From Acidobacteriota bacterium (lineage in GTDB: Bacteria; Acidobacteriota; Vicinamibacteria; Vicinamibacterales; UBA8438): a stretch of DNA of 54,023 nucleotides. The position numbers and the translations under genes were made by a program. The stretch is taken from positions 1 through 54,023 of the forward strand of contig JAGWAH010000002.1 of NCBI GenBank assembly GCA_021296515.1. The letters run 5' to 3'. The notes under the pieces were generated by a model. The model worked only from the letters and a program-made list of their open reading frames with translations. It did no database searches and was not told the origin of the DNA. The stretch's first letter is position 1. Each line of letters starts with the position of its first letter. Positions 1 to 8,469 of this stretch are shown one piece after another.

Positions 1-413
1 AACGCAGGCTCGCTCGCTTCCAGGGCCCCCGCATCCGTGTACGTGCCGGGGGAGACCACCCGGACGACCTCGCGGCGAACGATGCCCCGGGCCTTGCGCG
101 GGTCCTCGACCTGCTCGCACACGGCGACCCGGAACCCCTGTTTGACCAGGCGCGCGAGGTACGTGTCGGCCGCGTGCCACGGCACGCCGCACATCGGAAT
201 CTCTCGACCGCCGCGATCCCTGGAACGCGACGTGAGGGTCAGCTCCAGAACCCCGGCCGCGGTGACCGCGTCCTCGTAGAACATCTCGTAGAAGTCGCCC
301 ATCCGGAAGAAGATCAAGGCATCGGGGTACTGCCGCTTGGCCTCCAGGTACTGGCGCATCGCCGGCGTCGTCCCCTGGCCGGCGGCGACCTTCGCCTTGA
401 CGGTGGGCGTCAT
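1..413 (-). CDS. mutS: DNA mismatch repair protein MutS, N-terminal part (cut by window edge)
   Basis: The minus strand encodes the first ~137 residues of MutS, and the gene runs off the left edge. MutS recognises mismatched or looped bases and recruits MutL. Visible here is the mismatch-recognition domain I, including the GDFYEMF segment with the Phe-x-Glu pair that stacks on the mispaired base, and the conserved [10 protein letters not shown] and CEQVEDP segments. I chose the ATG at 413 (MTPTVKAK...). An in-frame ATG at 431 would add six residues, and neither has a clear Shine-Dalgarno. The gene is divergent from tsaB with under 50 bp between starts. The ATPase part lies outside the window, so completeness cannot be judged. 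Confidence 0.93.
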   Translation of the reverse strand, partial: MTPTVKAKVAAGQGTTPAMRQYLEAKRQYPDALIFFRMGDFYEMFYEDAVTAAGVLELTLTSRSRDRGGREIPMCGVPWHAADTYLARLVKQGFRVAVCEQVEDPRKARGIVRREVVRVVSPGTYTDAGALEASEPA

Positions 414-461
414 CGTGCCCGATGGTAGCATCGCGCGATGGGGTACTCGGCGCGACGGGGA

Positions 462-1145
462 ATGTGGATACTGGCGCTCGATACGAGCACGCGCGAAGGC
501 AGCGTTGCGGTGGCGCGCGGCGGCGACGTCGTCGCGGCGGCCGCGGGAGATCCTTCCCGGACGCACGGCGAGCGGCTGCCGGGCGACCTGCTGGCGATCA
601 CCGCGAAAGCCGGCGTGTCCCTTTCCGCCATCGACCGGTTCGCGGTCTCGTCCGGTCCCGGATCCTTCACCAGCCTGCGGGTGGGGCTCGCGACCATCCA
701 GGCGCTCGCGCTCGTCCACTCGCGGCCCGTGATCCAGGTTTCGACGCTCGAGGCTCTGGCGCGTACCCCGGGCGCGGGAGATCGCGTGCTGGCCTGGATG
801 GACGGACAGCGCCGGGACGTGTTCGCCGCGTTGTACGACCGTGGCCCCCGGGCGTGTATCGCCGGCCCGCGCGTCGGCCGGCCCGCGGAGATACTCGATG
901 CCTGGAAGCCGCAACTGGCGAAGCGCCCGCTGGACGTCGTCGGCAACGCGGTGACCGCGACGCGGGCGCTGCTCGCGGAACGGCTGGGCACCGGGCCCGT
1001 CCTGGTGGACGAGCCGCCGCCACTCGCGCCCGTGATCGCACGCCTCGCGTTCGAGCGTTACGGCGAGGCGGTCGCTCCACACGCCGCTCAGCCGCTGTAC
1101 GTCCGGCGTCCCGACGCGGTGCTCGCCCGCCGGCGAGGACTCTGA
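462..1145 (+). CDS. tsaB: tRNA threonylcarbamoyladenosine biosynthesis protein TsaB
   Basis: TsaB is the ASKHA-fold partner of TsaD in making t6A37 in ANN-decoding tRNAs; it scaffolds the TsaD-TsaB-TsaE complex. The protein (227 aa) begins [10 protein letters not shown], the typical TsaB N-terminus, and carries the [21 protein letters not shown] motif region characteristic of the family. An upstream in-frame ATG at 438 would add eight residues (MGYSARRG). I prefer 462 because family members start right at the ILALDTS strand and a GACGGGGA stretch lies just upstream. Length fits the family (about 220-240 aa). TsaD and TsaE are not in this window. Confidence 0.92.
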   Translation: MWILALDTSTREGSVAVARGGDVVAAAAGDPSRTHGERLPGDLLAITAKAGVSLSAIDRFAVSSGPGSFTSLRVGLATIQALALVHSRPVIQVSTLEALARTPGAGDRVLAWMDGQRRDVFAALYDRGPRACIAGPRVGRPAEILDAWKPQLAKRPLDVVGNAVTATRALLAERLGTGPVLVDEPPPLAPVIARLAFERYGEAVAPHAAQPLYVRRPDAVLARRRGL

Positions 1146-1152
1146 AACAGTC

Positions 1153-1181
1153 TTGAAACATTCCTGGGGCGTGTGTTACTT
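1153..1181 (+). promoter_or_regulatory. Candidate sigma-70-type promoter for the DUF465 gene
   Basis: TTGAAA (1153-1158) is followed after 17 nt by TTACTT (1176-1181), about 70 nt upstream of the ATG at 1250. The -35 matches 5 of 6 consensus bases; the -10 is weak. Confidence 0.3.
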
Positions 1182-1249
1182 TCCGGCAGCCGTGCGGCCA
1201 TGCACAGGCTCACCGCCCCGGAGCAGGGGAGTCCCACACAGGAGGGAAC

Positions 1250-1504
1250 ATGACCCAGGAGCAACACGCGCGCGAGGTGTTGCTGGAGGAGGACGACGAG
1301 TACCGTGATCTGGCCGAGCAGCATCGGGCCCTGGAGAGTCGCCTCGCCGAGTTGCTCGATTACCCATACCCGTCCGGCGCCGAGCAGGTCGAAGAAGCGA
1401 CGCTCAAGAAAAGAAAGCTCCACATCAAGGACCGCATGGAATACATCCTGCGACGCCGCTTGACGCCGCGGGCCGAAGACGGCGAGCCCCTCCTCGGTAG
1501 CTAG
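1250..1504 (+). CDS. DUF465 (YdcH-like) small protein
   Basis: An 84-aa acidic, helical protein. Its C-terminal half (LKKRKLHIKDRMEYILRR) matches the DUF465/YdcH signature, a short coiled-coil family of unknown molecular function. The start is well supported: AGGAGG lies 6 nt upstream of ATG 1250. The first helix is rich in Glu/Asp and the second in Lys/Arg, consistent with a two-helix hairpin that self-associates. It stands alone between tsaB and psd with its own candidate promoter. Its stop codon abuts a palindromic repeat whose stem begins at the last base of the stop. No function is assigned. Confidence 0.8.
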   Translation: MTQEQHAREVLLEEDDEYRDLAEQHRALESRLAELLDYPYPSGAEQVEEATLKKRKLHIKDRMEYILRRRLTPRAEDGEPLLGS

Positions 1505-1620
1505 CAGTCTGCGCCGTAGAACGGCGCAGACTGCCAGTCAGGTCCGGTTGGGCGGCAATCGGAGGCCGCAGCGCAACCTTGTGGTCGCGTTCGGCGACGA
1601 TTGTCGGGCCAGGAGTCTGC
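1504..1620 (+). repeat. Interspersed palindromic repeat, copy A
   Basis: The copy starts with a perfect 14-bp stem and AGA loop (1504-1534; arms GCAGTCTGCGCCGT and ACGGCGCAGACTGC). A second module follows: GGTTGGGCGGCAATCGGAG (1547-1565), then CGACGATTGTCGGGCC ending at 1610, then another AGGAGTCTGC. Compared with copy B it carries about 25 extra bases inside the second module. It fills the DUF465-psd gap. There is no T-run after the hairpin, so a Rho-independent terminator is not indicated. Confidence 0.85.
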
Positions 1621-1649
1621 GGGCTGCGGCGTCGGCCTGCGCATTGACG

Positions 1650-2297
1650 ATGCCTATCGATCGGTCCGGGGTTCCGTTCGTCCTCGGGGCGGCCGCCGCC
1701 GGCGCGTTGCTCTCATGGCTCGATGTACCCTGGATGCCCGGCGCGTTTTTCTGGCTGTTGGCCGCGGTGTTCGCGTACTTCTTTCGCGACCCCGATCGGC
1801 CGGAGCCGGCCGATGTCGGACTCGATGCCGTGCTGGCGCCGGCCGACGGCCGGATCCTGCATGCCGGCGCCGCCGACGCGGGCATCGCGCCCGCAGGGGG
1901 CTGGCAGCAGGTCAGCATCTTCCTGTCGCCGCTCGATGTCCACGTCAACCGGGCCCCGGTCGGCGGACGGGTGCTGGAGGTGACGTACCGCCCCGGACGA
2001 TTCCTGCCGGCCTATGACCGCCGCTCGGGAGTCGAGAACGAACGCAGCGAGATTCGTGTCGAGCACGAAGGCCAGACCGTCGTCTTCCGGCAGGTCGTCG
2101 GTGTGCTTGCGCGACGGGTGGTCTGCCGTCTGGCGCCGGGCATGACCGTGGCCCGCGGACAGCGGTTCGGTATCATGAAATTCGGATCGCGCATGGACGT
2201 CTTCCTGCCGCAGTCGGCGGACATCGCCGTGACCGTCGGCCAGAGGGTTCGCGGAGGGGAGACCGTGGTGGCGCGTCTGGCGAGCGGCGGGGATTGA
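1650..2297 (+). CDS. psd: Phosphatidylserine decarboxylase (short, PSD-A type)
   Basis: Converts phosphatidylserine to phosphatidylethanolamine at the inner membrane using a pyruvoyl cofactor made by self-cleavage. The protein is 215 aa, the length of the compact Psd class. Two hydrophobic segments lie near the N-terminus (~7-42), then the LAPADGRI and FLSPLDVHVNR motifs. The processing site KFGSR is at ~177-181, with Ser180 predicted to become the pyruvoyl group. I place the start at ATG 1650 (MPIDRSG). The frame stays open back to a TTG at 1548, but those 34 codons lie in repeat copy A and look unlike a Psd N-terminus. pssA follows after 4 bp, making a two-gene PE operon. Confidence 0.93.
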   Translation: MPIDRSGVPFVLGAAAAGALLSWLDVPWMPGAFFWLLAAVFAYFFRDPDRPEPADVGLDAVLAPADGRILHAGAADAGIAPAGGWQQVSIFLSPLDVHVNRAPVGGRVLEVTYRPGRFLPAYDRRSGVENERSEIRVEHEGQTVVFRQVVGVLARRVVCRLAPGMTVARGQRFGIMKFGSRMDVFLPQSADIAVTVGQRVRGGETVVARLASGGD

Positions 2298-2301
2298 GCG
2301 C

Positions 2302-3111
2302 ATGAGCAGAGTCCTGTCGATGTTCAGCGGCCGGAAGCCGCCCCAACGGCGGTTTCGCCGGGGCACGTACCTGCTCCCGAGCCTGTTCACCGTGGCCAAC
2401 ATGTTCTGCGGCTGGGCCTGCATCGTCTTCGCGATGCGGGGCGACTACGTGACCGCAGCGCCGTTCATCGGGTTCGCGATCGTCCTCGACGGGCTGGACG
2501 GCCGCGTCGCTCGGGCGACCGGTGCGACGAGCGACTTCGGCGTCGAGTTCGACTCGCTGGCCGACGTCATCTCGTTCGGCGTCGCGCCGGCGACGCTCGT
2601 CTTCGCCTGGGGGCTCGAACCGCTCGGGCGCCTCGGCTGGGCGGTGGCCTTCCTCTGGCTGGCCGCCGCGGCGGTGCGGCTGGCGCGCTTCAACATCCAG
2701 GGCAAGGAGGGCGACAAGCGCTACTTCATCGGTCTGCCGAGTCCCGCGGCGGCGGGGGTGCCCGCGGCCACGGTGTTCGCCTACCCGCTCGGATTCGCCG
2801 AACCCGGCACGGCGGCCGTCGCATTGCCGATCGTGCTGTTTCCGGCGGCGCTCATGGTCAGCCGCCTGCGGTTCCGGAGCTTCGGGGCGCTGATTCCCGG
2901 TCGTCGCCGGTCCTATCTCACCCCGCTCGCGATCGCCGGGGTCATCGCGGCGATCGCGGCGCAACCCGAGGCCGTGCTGGTCCTGATGGCGTACTCGTAC
3001 CTGGCTTCCGGACTGATTGGCGCCGCAATGAACCGCAGCCAGCGCCAACCGCCGCGCCTGGTTTCACCGGCCGAGCCGGAGGCGCCCTCAGCAGAGCGGT
3101 CCGTCTCCTGA
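2302..3111 (+). CDS. pssA: CDP-diacylglycerol-serine O-phosphatidyltransferase
   Basis: Makes phosphatidylserine from CDP-diacylglycerol and serine, supplying the substrate for the preceding psd product. This 269-aa integral membrane protein carries the full CDP-alcohol phosphatidyltransferase motif: D66-G67, A70-R71, G80, D84 and D88, within LDGLDGRVAR and FDSLADVISFG. Several hydrophobic helices follow. The start ATG 2302 lies 4 bp after the psd stop. Its 3' end overlaps the convergent kinase gene by 24 bp (3088-3111), so the two stop codons lie inside each other's coding sequence. Confidence 0.94.
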   Translation: MSRVLSMFSGRKPPQRRFRRGTYLLPSLFTVANMFCGWACIVFAMRGDYVTAAPFIGFAIVLDGLDGRVARATGATSDFGVEFDSLADVISFGVAPATLVFAWGLEPLGRLGWAVAFLWLAAAAVRLARFNIQGKEGDKRYFIGLPSPAAAGVPAATVFAYPLGFAEPGTAAVALPIVLFPAALMVSRLRFRSFGALIPGRRRSYLTPLAIAGVIAAIAAQPEAVLVLMAYSYLASGLIGAAMNRSQRQPPRLVSPAEPEAPSAERSVS

Positions 3112-6100
3112 ACCCTGCGCGGCGGCCGGACCGGCGGCGCGGCTGCCGGGCTCCTGTTCCACCGGAAAGCGCAGCGTGACCGCGGCGCCGTCTCCTTTGC
3201 GGCTGGCGATCTCGATGGCGCCCCCGTTCAACTCGACGTTGCGCTTGGCGATCGCCATGCCCAGGCCGGTGCCGGAGACCCGGGTCGAGAAGTACGGCTC
3301 GAACACGCGGGAGAGCGCGGCCTCGTCGAGACCGACCCCCGTATCCCGCACGGTCAGAACGACTTCGTGCGCGTTCGCGGTCGCCGACACGGTGAGCCGA
3401 CCCTCGCCCGGCATCGCGTGCAGCGCGTTCTCGACCACGTTGGTGAACGCCCGCGCCACCAGCGTCCTGTCGATCACGACCCGCGGCAGCGTCGCCGGCA
3501 CGTTCACCGCCAGCAGAATCCGACCGGCGAGACCGGTGCGGTAAGGATCGAGGACCTCGTGCACGACATCGGTGAGGACCGTGGACTCCCGGTTCACCGG
3601 CGGCGAGGAAGCGTAGCTGGAAAACTCCGATGCAATCCGGCGGAGCAGACCGACCTGCGTGAGGATCGAATCGACGCAGTCCCGGAGCACGGGGCCGAGG
3701 GGCTCGCCGCGGTCGCGGTGGACGCGCAGCAGGTGCTCGGCAGAGAGCTGGACCGGCGTCAGGGGGTTCTTGATCTCGTGGGCGACCTGCCGCGCCATCT
3801 CGGCCCAGGCTTCGAGACGATGGGTCCGCTCCAGCCTGCGGCGCTGGACGAGGAGATCACCGGCCATGCGATTGAACGCTGCCACCAAGCGCTCGAGCTC
3901 GTCTGCCGAACGGATCGCCACCCGTGCGTCGAAGTCGCCGCGCGCGATGCGGCGCGTCGCGCGGGTCAGCCGCTGGACCGGGTCGGCGATGCGCTCGGCG
4001 ATGTAGAAGCCGCTGGCGGCGCCCAGAAAGACGAGCAGCGTCACGCCGAGCAGAATCCCGCGATCGAGATTGCGGATCTGCCGCTCGATGTCCCGCTGCC
4101 GGGACGCCAGCGCCACGGTCAGGATGGCGTCCGCGCCGGCCGATCGGATGGGCGCGGCGGCGACCAGGTAGTCCTGTGAGCCGAACGCATCCTCGGTAAC
4201 GAACGTGGGGGCCTGGGCCAGGGCAATTGCGTTGTACACGGCGGCCGGGGTACGGGTCGGCAGCAGGCCGGAGGCGAAGAGGTCCCGCTCGCTGGTGGCC
4301 CGGAGCTGCGGTCCCTCGAAGATGTTGATGTCCTGCCCGATGATCTGGCTGACGAAGACGAGCAGGTCGTCCGTCGCGACCGTCGCCGCGGGATCCGCCG
4401 CCTGCTGCAGCTCCGCAATCACCCGCTGCGCGACGACGGCGGTCCGCGCCGCCCCGGCCTCCACGTCGTCGCGGAGCTGTCCGGTGGAGTAGTTTCGAAT
4501 CAGGATGGCGAGGACCAGCACGGGCACGGTCGCCACCGCGACGAAGGCCAGGAACAGCCGGCGATAGAAGCTGACGCGAAGCTCCCGCACCAGTTCCCGC
4601 CCGAGGCTGTACCGCTCCGGGGTCAGCGGTCCCGCCGCGGCCAGGACCAGCATCCACGAGCCGAACGCGGCGCCGGCCAGGGCAACGATCTCGGCCAGTC
4701 GGATCAGGTGGTCGAACCGCGTGAGCATCGGGTAGCCGAGCGCGTAGATGCCGGCGCGGTTGTTCGAGATGTACACGTCCGACGCCCGCCCGCCAGCCTG
4801 CAGCGTCGTCCAGAACGGCTCCCGCGATGCGTAGATGCGTTCGAACAGCGCGTCGTCAATCGTCCACGAGGCGGAACCGTACGTGAAGAGCGGGCTGCGC
4901 CCCCATCCGTAGATCGCCAGGTCCACGTCCGCATCCGCCGGACGCGCGTCGACCGGACGCGGCGCCGCGCGGAGCACGTCGTGATAGGGGTTCTGCGACG
5001 GGATGAAGGGCAGGGCCCGATAGTCGAGCGGTACGTGGACGACCACGGCGCCGGCCACCGCGTCGGCGGCCGGCATGTCGCCGGGCCACGGCAGGCACAC
5101 GCCGCGTTCGGCGTGAAGCACGCGGCGCTCCTGGGCGCCGAACGGAAATACCTCGCCGTACACGTCCCAGTCGCAGCTCGTCCCCAGGAACGAGGGCGCC
5201 GCCGGTGCGTCGGGAAAGTTCAGGGCGAAGCGACTTACGAGGGACCGGTCCGGGCCGTACAGCTCGATGGCCGACGTCAGGCGAAGTCGGGCCAGATCGG
5301 TCCGGCGCCACACCGAGAACGCCGCGTCGGGGGTCGGGGCGCGGTCCGCCGACCTGAAGATGTCGGACGCCAGGGACGCACGCGCGAGGATTGCATCCAC
5401 CTCCCGCTGCGTCCGGGAGAGACTGTCGAGCAGTGCAGCCGGATGATTGGCGGTCGCCGGGGCGAGCTCCTCCTCTATCAGCCGCTGCTTGGCCGCCAAC
5501 CCGTGGTGCACGATAGACGGGTACGAAAGCACCGCGGGTACGATGAGCGACCCGAAGATGGCCGCGAGCTTTCCGGATTCGGACGCATGGCGGAACCAGG
5601 GACGGAGGCGCGGCGCACCCAGCGCCATGCCGACCACGCCGGCGAAAAGGGTGAGATAGGGCCAGGTCGGAACCACGGGGACGGCTGCGAGCACTAGGCC
5701 CGGCGCCGTCGCGCCGGCCAGCGACCGGAGGCGGACCCCGTGCACATGGCGGCTCCAGCGGGCCTCGATGATCAGGAGGACGGATACCCCCAGCCAGATG
5801 GTCGCCGTGGCCGCCAGCAGCAGCCCCAGCAGCAGGCCGATCCGGGACGAGTCCAGCGGGTTGTGCGACCACTGCAGCAGGTCGGCCAGTGAGCCGGCGA
5901 CCGTATCGGCGAGCAGAACCTCGTACGCGCCCAACAGCAGGGCGACCGTCGCGCCGGCCGCGGTGTACGCCCGTACGACGCCGTCGCGGCTCGCCAGCCA
6001 GCGCTGGTGGCGCCATGCCGCGCGGGCCACGCCGGCGAAGCGCACCGCCGTGGTTGCGACGGCGGTGAAAAGCAGCCCCAGCAGCAGCACGTCGGCCGGG

Positions 6101-7092
6101 GATCGGAGCAGGCTCGGGAAGCGGAGCGACGCGTAGGCGGCAGCGGAGAAAAGCCCGGGCCGGACCGGCCCCGGGGTGACGGCGACCCAGAGCAGCAGGC
6201 CGGCGGCGAGCAGCGCGCCTCCGGCCGGCAGCGCGCGTCGCAGACTGGCTTCGGCATCGGCTCGGCGGGGGGCGCTGACGAGTTCGGGAAGCGCAACCAA
6301 CCCCAGCAGCAGGGCGGCGACCACGAGGCCCAGGTCGCGCACCGACCTGCGCCACGCCGAACGGGCCCGATCCAGGTCATCCTCCGCCACGGAGGCGTCG
6401 AGCAGCGGCTCGCCGTTCGGGGCCATCAGCGTGAATCGAAGTCGCCCGGCCTCGGCCTCCGATCCGGCCCGTGCGGCCCGCAGGTCGAGCGGGGCCACCG
6501 GTGACGCCAGCGGCGACGGGCTCCCCCCGGCCGCCACGCCGACGCCGGCCGACAGCAGGCGTTCGGTCGAGACCGAGCCGATCCTGCTGCGGCGGGCGGA
6601 TCCGCTGCCGGTCGCGACGATGGGCTCCACGTAGACGAGACGCAGGCCGAGCGGGCCGGAAGCGACGAGAAACGCCGATTCGGACAGTATCTGGTCGCGG
6701 GTCAGCTCCGATGGACGCCCCGTCCAGGCCCGGGGTGTCGCGGTCGCGTCGTAGACCGTCACGGCGAGGTCGTCCGCGCCCTCCGGAACCGCATCCCGGG
6801 TCAGCTCGAACAGATCGGCCAGCGCGGAGCGATCCCTCGAGAGCCCCCCCGGCACGCCGGGATCGTCCAGAGCGTCGGGCAGGCCGGGACTGTTCGCGAG
6901 CGAGACGGCTGTCCGCCGGAGCGTCCGCGTCAGCTGCTCGAAGCGCCGCCCTACCTGCTGCCGGACGAGCTCGAAGCTGGCTTCGCGGGACGCCCCGAGC
7001 CTCAGGGGCTCGATCAGCGCGCCGGCGGCGGCGGCGAGCGCCGCTGCCGCGGCGGCGGCAAGCACGACTCCCGGCCACGATGTGCGGCGCAT
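3088..7092 (-). CDS. Very large NtrY-like membrane sensor histidine kinase
   Basis: A 1334-aa kinase. After TM1 (~8-26) comes an extracytoplasmic region (~27-255), a block of about eight membrane helices (~260-540), a second long extracytoplasmic region, two more helices, a third sensor loop, a TM and HAMP (FYIAERIADPVQRL, near 1029). HisKA has the phospho-acceptor His near 1105 in VAHEIKNPLTP, typical of NtrY. HATPase_c has the N box NVVENALHAM (~1217) and G boxes DTGVGLDE and GTGLGMAIA. The frame continues 119 codons further upstream, but that part lies inside the PQQ-type gene, so I start at ATG 7092, 4 bp after that gene's stop. No response regulator is adjacent. NtrY itself is usually about 700-770 aa, so the front half is unusual. 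Confidence 0.85.
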   Translation of the reverse strand: MRRTSWPGVVLAAAAAAALAAAAGALIEPLRLGASREASFELVRQQVGRRFEQLTRTLRRTAVSLANSPGLPDALDDPGVPGGLSRDRSALADLFELTRDAVPEGADDLAVTVYDATATPRAWTGRPSELTRDQILSESAFLVASGPLGLRLVYVEPIVATGSGSARRSRIGSVSTERLLSAGVGVAAGGSPSPLASPVAPLDLRAARAGSEAEAGRLRFTLMAPNGEPLLDASVAEDDLDRARSAWRRSVRDLGLVVAALLLGLVALPELVSAPRRADAEASLRRALPAGGALLAAGLLLWVAVTPGPVRPGLFSAAAYASLRFPSLLRSPADVLLLGLLFTAVATTAVRFAGVARAAWRHQRWLASRDGVVRAYTAAGATVALLLGAYEVLLADTVAGSLADLLQWSHNPLDSSRIGLLLGLLLAATATIWLGVSVLLIIEARWSRHVHGVRLRSLAGATAPGLVLAAVPVVPTWPYLTLFAGVVGMALGAPRLRPWFRHASESGKLAAIFGSLIVPAVLSYPSIVHHGLAAKQRLIEEELAPATANHPAALLDSLSRTQREVDAILARASLASDIFRSADRAPTPDAAFSVWRRTDLARLRLTSAIELYGPDRSLVSRFALNFPDAPAAPSFLGTSCDWDVYGEVFPFGAQERRVLHAERGVCLPWPGDMPAADAVAGAVVVHVPLDYRALPFIPSQNPYHDVLRAAPRPVDARPADADVDLAIYGWGRSPLFTYGSASWTIDDALFERIYASREPFWTTLQAGGRASDVYISNNRAGIYALGYPMLTRFDHLIRLAEIVALAGAAFGSWMLVLAAAGPLTPERYSLGRELVRELRVSFYRRLFLAFVAVATVPVLVLAILIRNYSTGQLRDDVEAGAARTAVVAQRVIAELQQAADPAATVATDDLLVFVSQIIGQDINIFEGPQLRATSERDLFASGLLPTRTPAAVYNAIALAQAPTFVTEDAFGSQDYLVAAAPIRSAGADAILTVALASRQRDIERQIRNLDRGILLGVTLLVFLGAASGFYIAERIADPVQRLTRATRRIARGDFDARVAIRSADELERLVAAFNRMAGDLLVQRRRLERTHRLEAWAEMARQVAHEIKNPLTPVQLSAEHLLRVHRDRGEPLGPVLRDCVDSILTQVGLLRRIASEFSSYASSPPVNRESTVLTDVVHEVLDPYRTGLAGRILLAVNVPATLPRVVIDRTLVARAFTNVVENALHAMPGEGRLTVSATANAHEVVLTVRDTGVGLDEAALSRVFEPYFSTRVSGTGLGMAIAKRNVELNGGAIEIASRKGDGAAVTLRFPVEQEPGSRAAGPAAAQGSGDGPLC

Positions 7093-7096
7093 CGGG

Positions 7097-8383
7097 CTAT
7101 CGCGTCGGAACGGAGAACGGCGCTGTTGCCTGCGGCGGCAACGGGTCCTCGAGGCCGGGCACGGTGAGGACCGCGGGAAACGGCGGCGGCGGGTCCGGCC
7201 GGCTGGCCGGGAACCAGTCCACGAAGTCGGCCAGACCGACCTCGGGCGGGCGAGGCAGCAGTGGTTCGAAGAACAGACCGAAGGGCAGATGCGGCGGCCC
7301 GGCGGCGGCGGCCAACCCCACCACCTCGCCTGTCCCGGTGACGAGGACCAGCTTGGGAGAGGGGGAATGGGCAGTCGGGATGACATGGGGTGGTGCGGCA
7401 AGCTCGCTCGACATCTCGTACCGCCCCCGGGGCAGGCCGGTCTTGGCATCGAACAAATCGACGTTCGGAGAGACCCCGGCCACCACTACCACCGAGTCCA
7501 CCCTGATCGGACCGGCCGCGGGGCGTCCCCCCAGGACGCTGCGCCAGCGGCGGGCGCCGTTCCTCCGGTCGAGCGCGCGCAGGACGTTGTCGCGGGCAGT
7601 GAAGTAGACGTGCTCCAGGTCGGCACTCGGCGTCCCTACGATGTCGCCTCCGGTTCGCCAGTACCAGTCGACCGCGCCGTCGGCGAGTCGCAGGCGATAC
7701 AGGAGATTGTCGGTCGATCCGACGAACAGGGCGTCCAGAGGCAGGATGCCCTGCGGCCGGCCGGGGAGAGCGCGTTCCCAGATCAGGGCTCCGGTGCCGA
7801 GGGCCAGCGCGACGATCCGCCCGTCGGCGAGCGCTACGTAGAGGCGTTCTCCGCCGATGGCGGGCCGCACCGTTGCGGTCGCACCCAGGGCGCTCCGCCA
7901 CAGTTCCGTGCCGTCGAATCCTCGGAGGACGACGATCTCTCCGGCCGCCGTAGCCGCCACCAGCCAACCGGTGTTCCAGAGCGGGGGGGCGCTGATCGCC
8001 GAGCCGAATTCTGCGCTCCATAACGTGAGCCCGTCGGAAGCGCGCCGGCCGACGAGCCGGCTCCCGCCGGCCGCGACGACCACGCCGTCGCCTACCGCCG
8101 GCTGATGATCGAGCTCCTGTTCGACGGTCCAGACCATCTCGCCGGTCTGCAACTCGACCGCTGCCAACGTGCCGTTCCGCAACGCGATGTAGGCGCGCAG
8201 GGAATCGTACGCAGGGCCGTGGCGCGGTCCGCTGTCCAGAACGGTCGTCCAGACTGGATCGACCGGCAGCAGGAAGGAAGGCTCGAAGGGCGGCTGCCGC
8301 GGCTGGGCCGCGGCGGGCGGCGCCAGCGTGACCGCCAGCAGCATCGCGACGACCACCGCCGACGTGGTGCGCCGAGCGTTCAC
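7097..8383 (-). CDS. Secreted PQQ-type beta-propeller protein (BamB-like repeats)
   Basis: A 428-aa protein with a clear signal peptide ([27 protein letters not shown]). It then has repeated blades of the PQQ/BamB sort: segments such as [62 protein letters not shown] and [12 protein letters not shown], each ending with the tryptophan docking motif. A proline-rich C-terminal tail follows. There is no lipobox Cys, so it is not an obvious BamB lipoprotein, and I see no dehydrogenase active-site residues. The stop is 4 bp from the kinase ATG, so the two are likely one transcript, and the propeller may supply the kinase with an envelope signal (inference). The start at 8383 fits the signal peptide. 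Confidence 0.8.
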   Translation of the reverse strand: MNARRTTSAVVVAMLLAVTLAPPAAAQPRQPPFEPSFLLPVDPVWTTVLDSGPRHGPAYDSLRAYIALRNGTLAAVELQTGEMVWTVEQELDHQPAVGDGVVVAAGGSRLVGRRASDGLTLWSAEFGSAISAPPLWNTGWLVAATAAGEIVVLRGFDGTELWRSALGATATVRPAIGGERLYVALADGRIVALALGTGALIWERALPGRPQGILPLDALFVGSTDNLLYRLRLADGAVDWYWRTGGDIVGTPSADLEHVYFTARDNVLRALDRRNGARRWRSVLGGRPAAGPIRVDSVVVVAGVSPNVDLFDAKTGLPRGRYEMSSELAAPPHVIPTAHSPSPKLVLVTGTGEVVGLAAAAGPPHLPFGLFFEPLLPRPPEVGLADFVDWFPASRPDPPPPFPAVLTVPGLEDPLPPQATAPFSVPTR

Positions 8384-8394
8384 GAGGCTATAAT
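8365..8394 (+). promoter_or_regulatory. Candidate guaA promoter with perfect -10 box
   Basis: TATAAT at 8389-8394 is a perfect -10 in an otherwise GC-rich stretch. A weak TGGTGC at 8365-8370 could serve as -35 with 18 nt spacing. Transcription would begin near 8401, about 70 nt ahead of guaA. Confidence 0.45.
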
Positions 8395-8469
8395 AGCGGC
8401 AGCCGGGATCGCCCGCCGAGCGCCTCGCGAACCGGATTCGTTCCCACCGCTGGCTGGCATCGTGTACTC

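Noticed and set aside
1504-1534. Reading the repeat hairpin after the DUF465 gene as a Rho-independent terminator
   Set aside because: No T-run follows the stem on either strand, and the same hairpin occurs ahead of rpoN, where termination would be harmful.
7093-7449. 119-codon N-terminal extension of the sensor kinase
   Set aside because: It lies inside the 3' end of the PQQ-type gene, is Pro/Arg-rich, and would bury the clear signal-anchor start at 7092.
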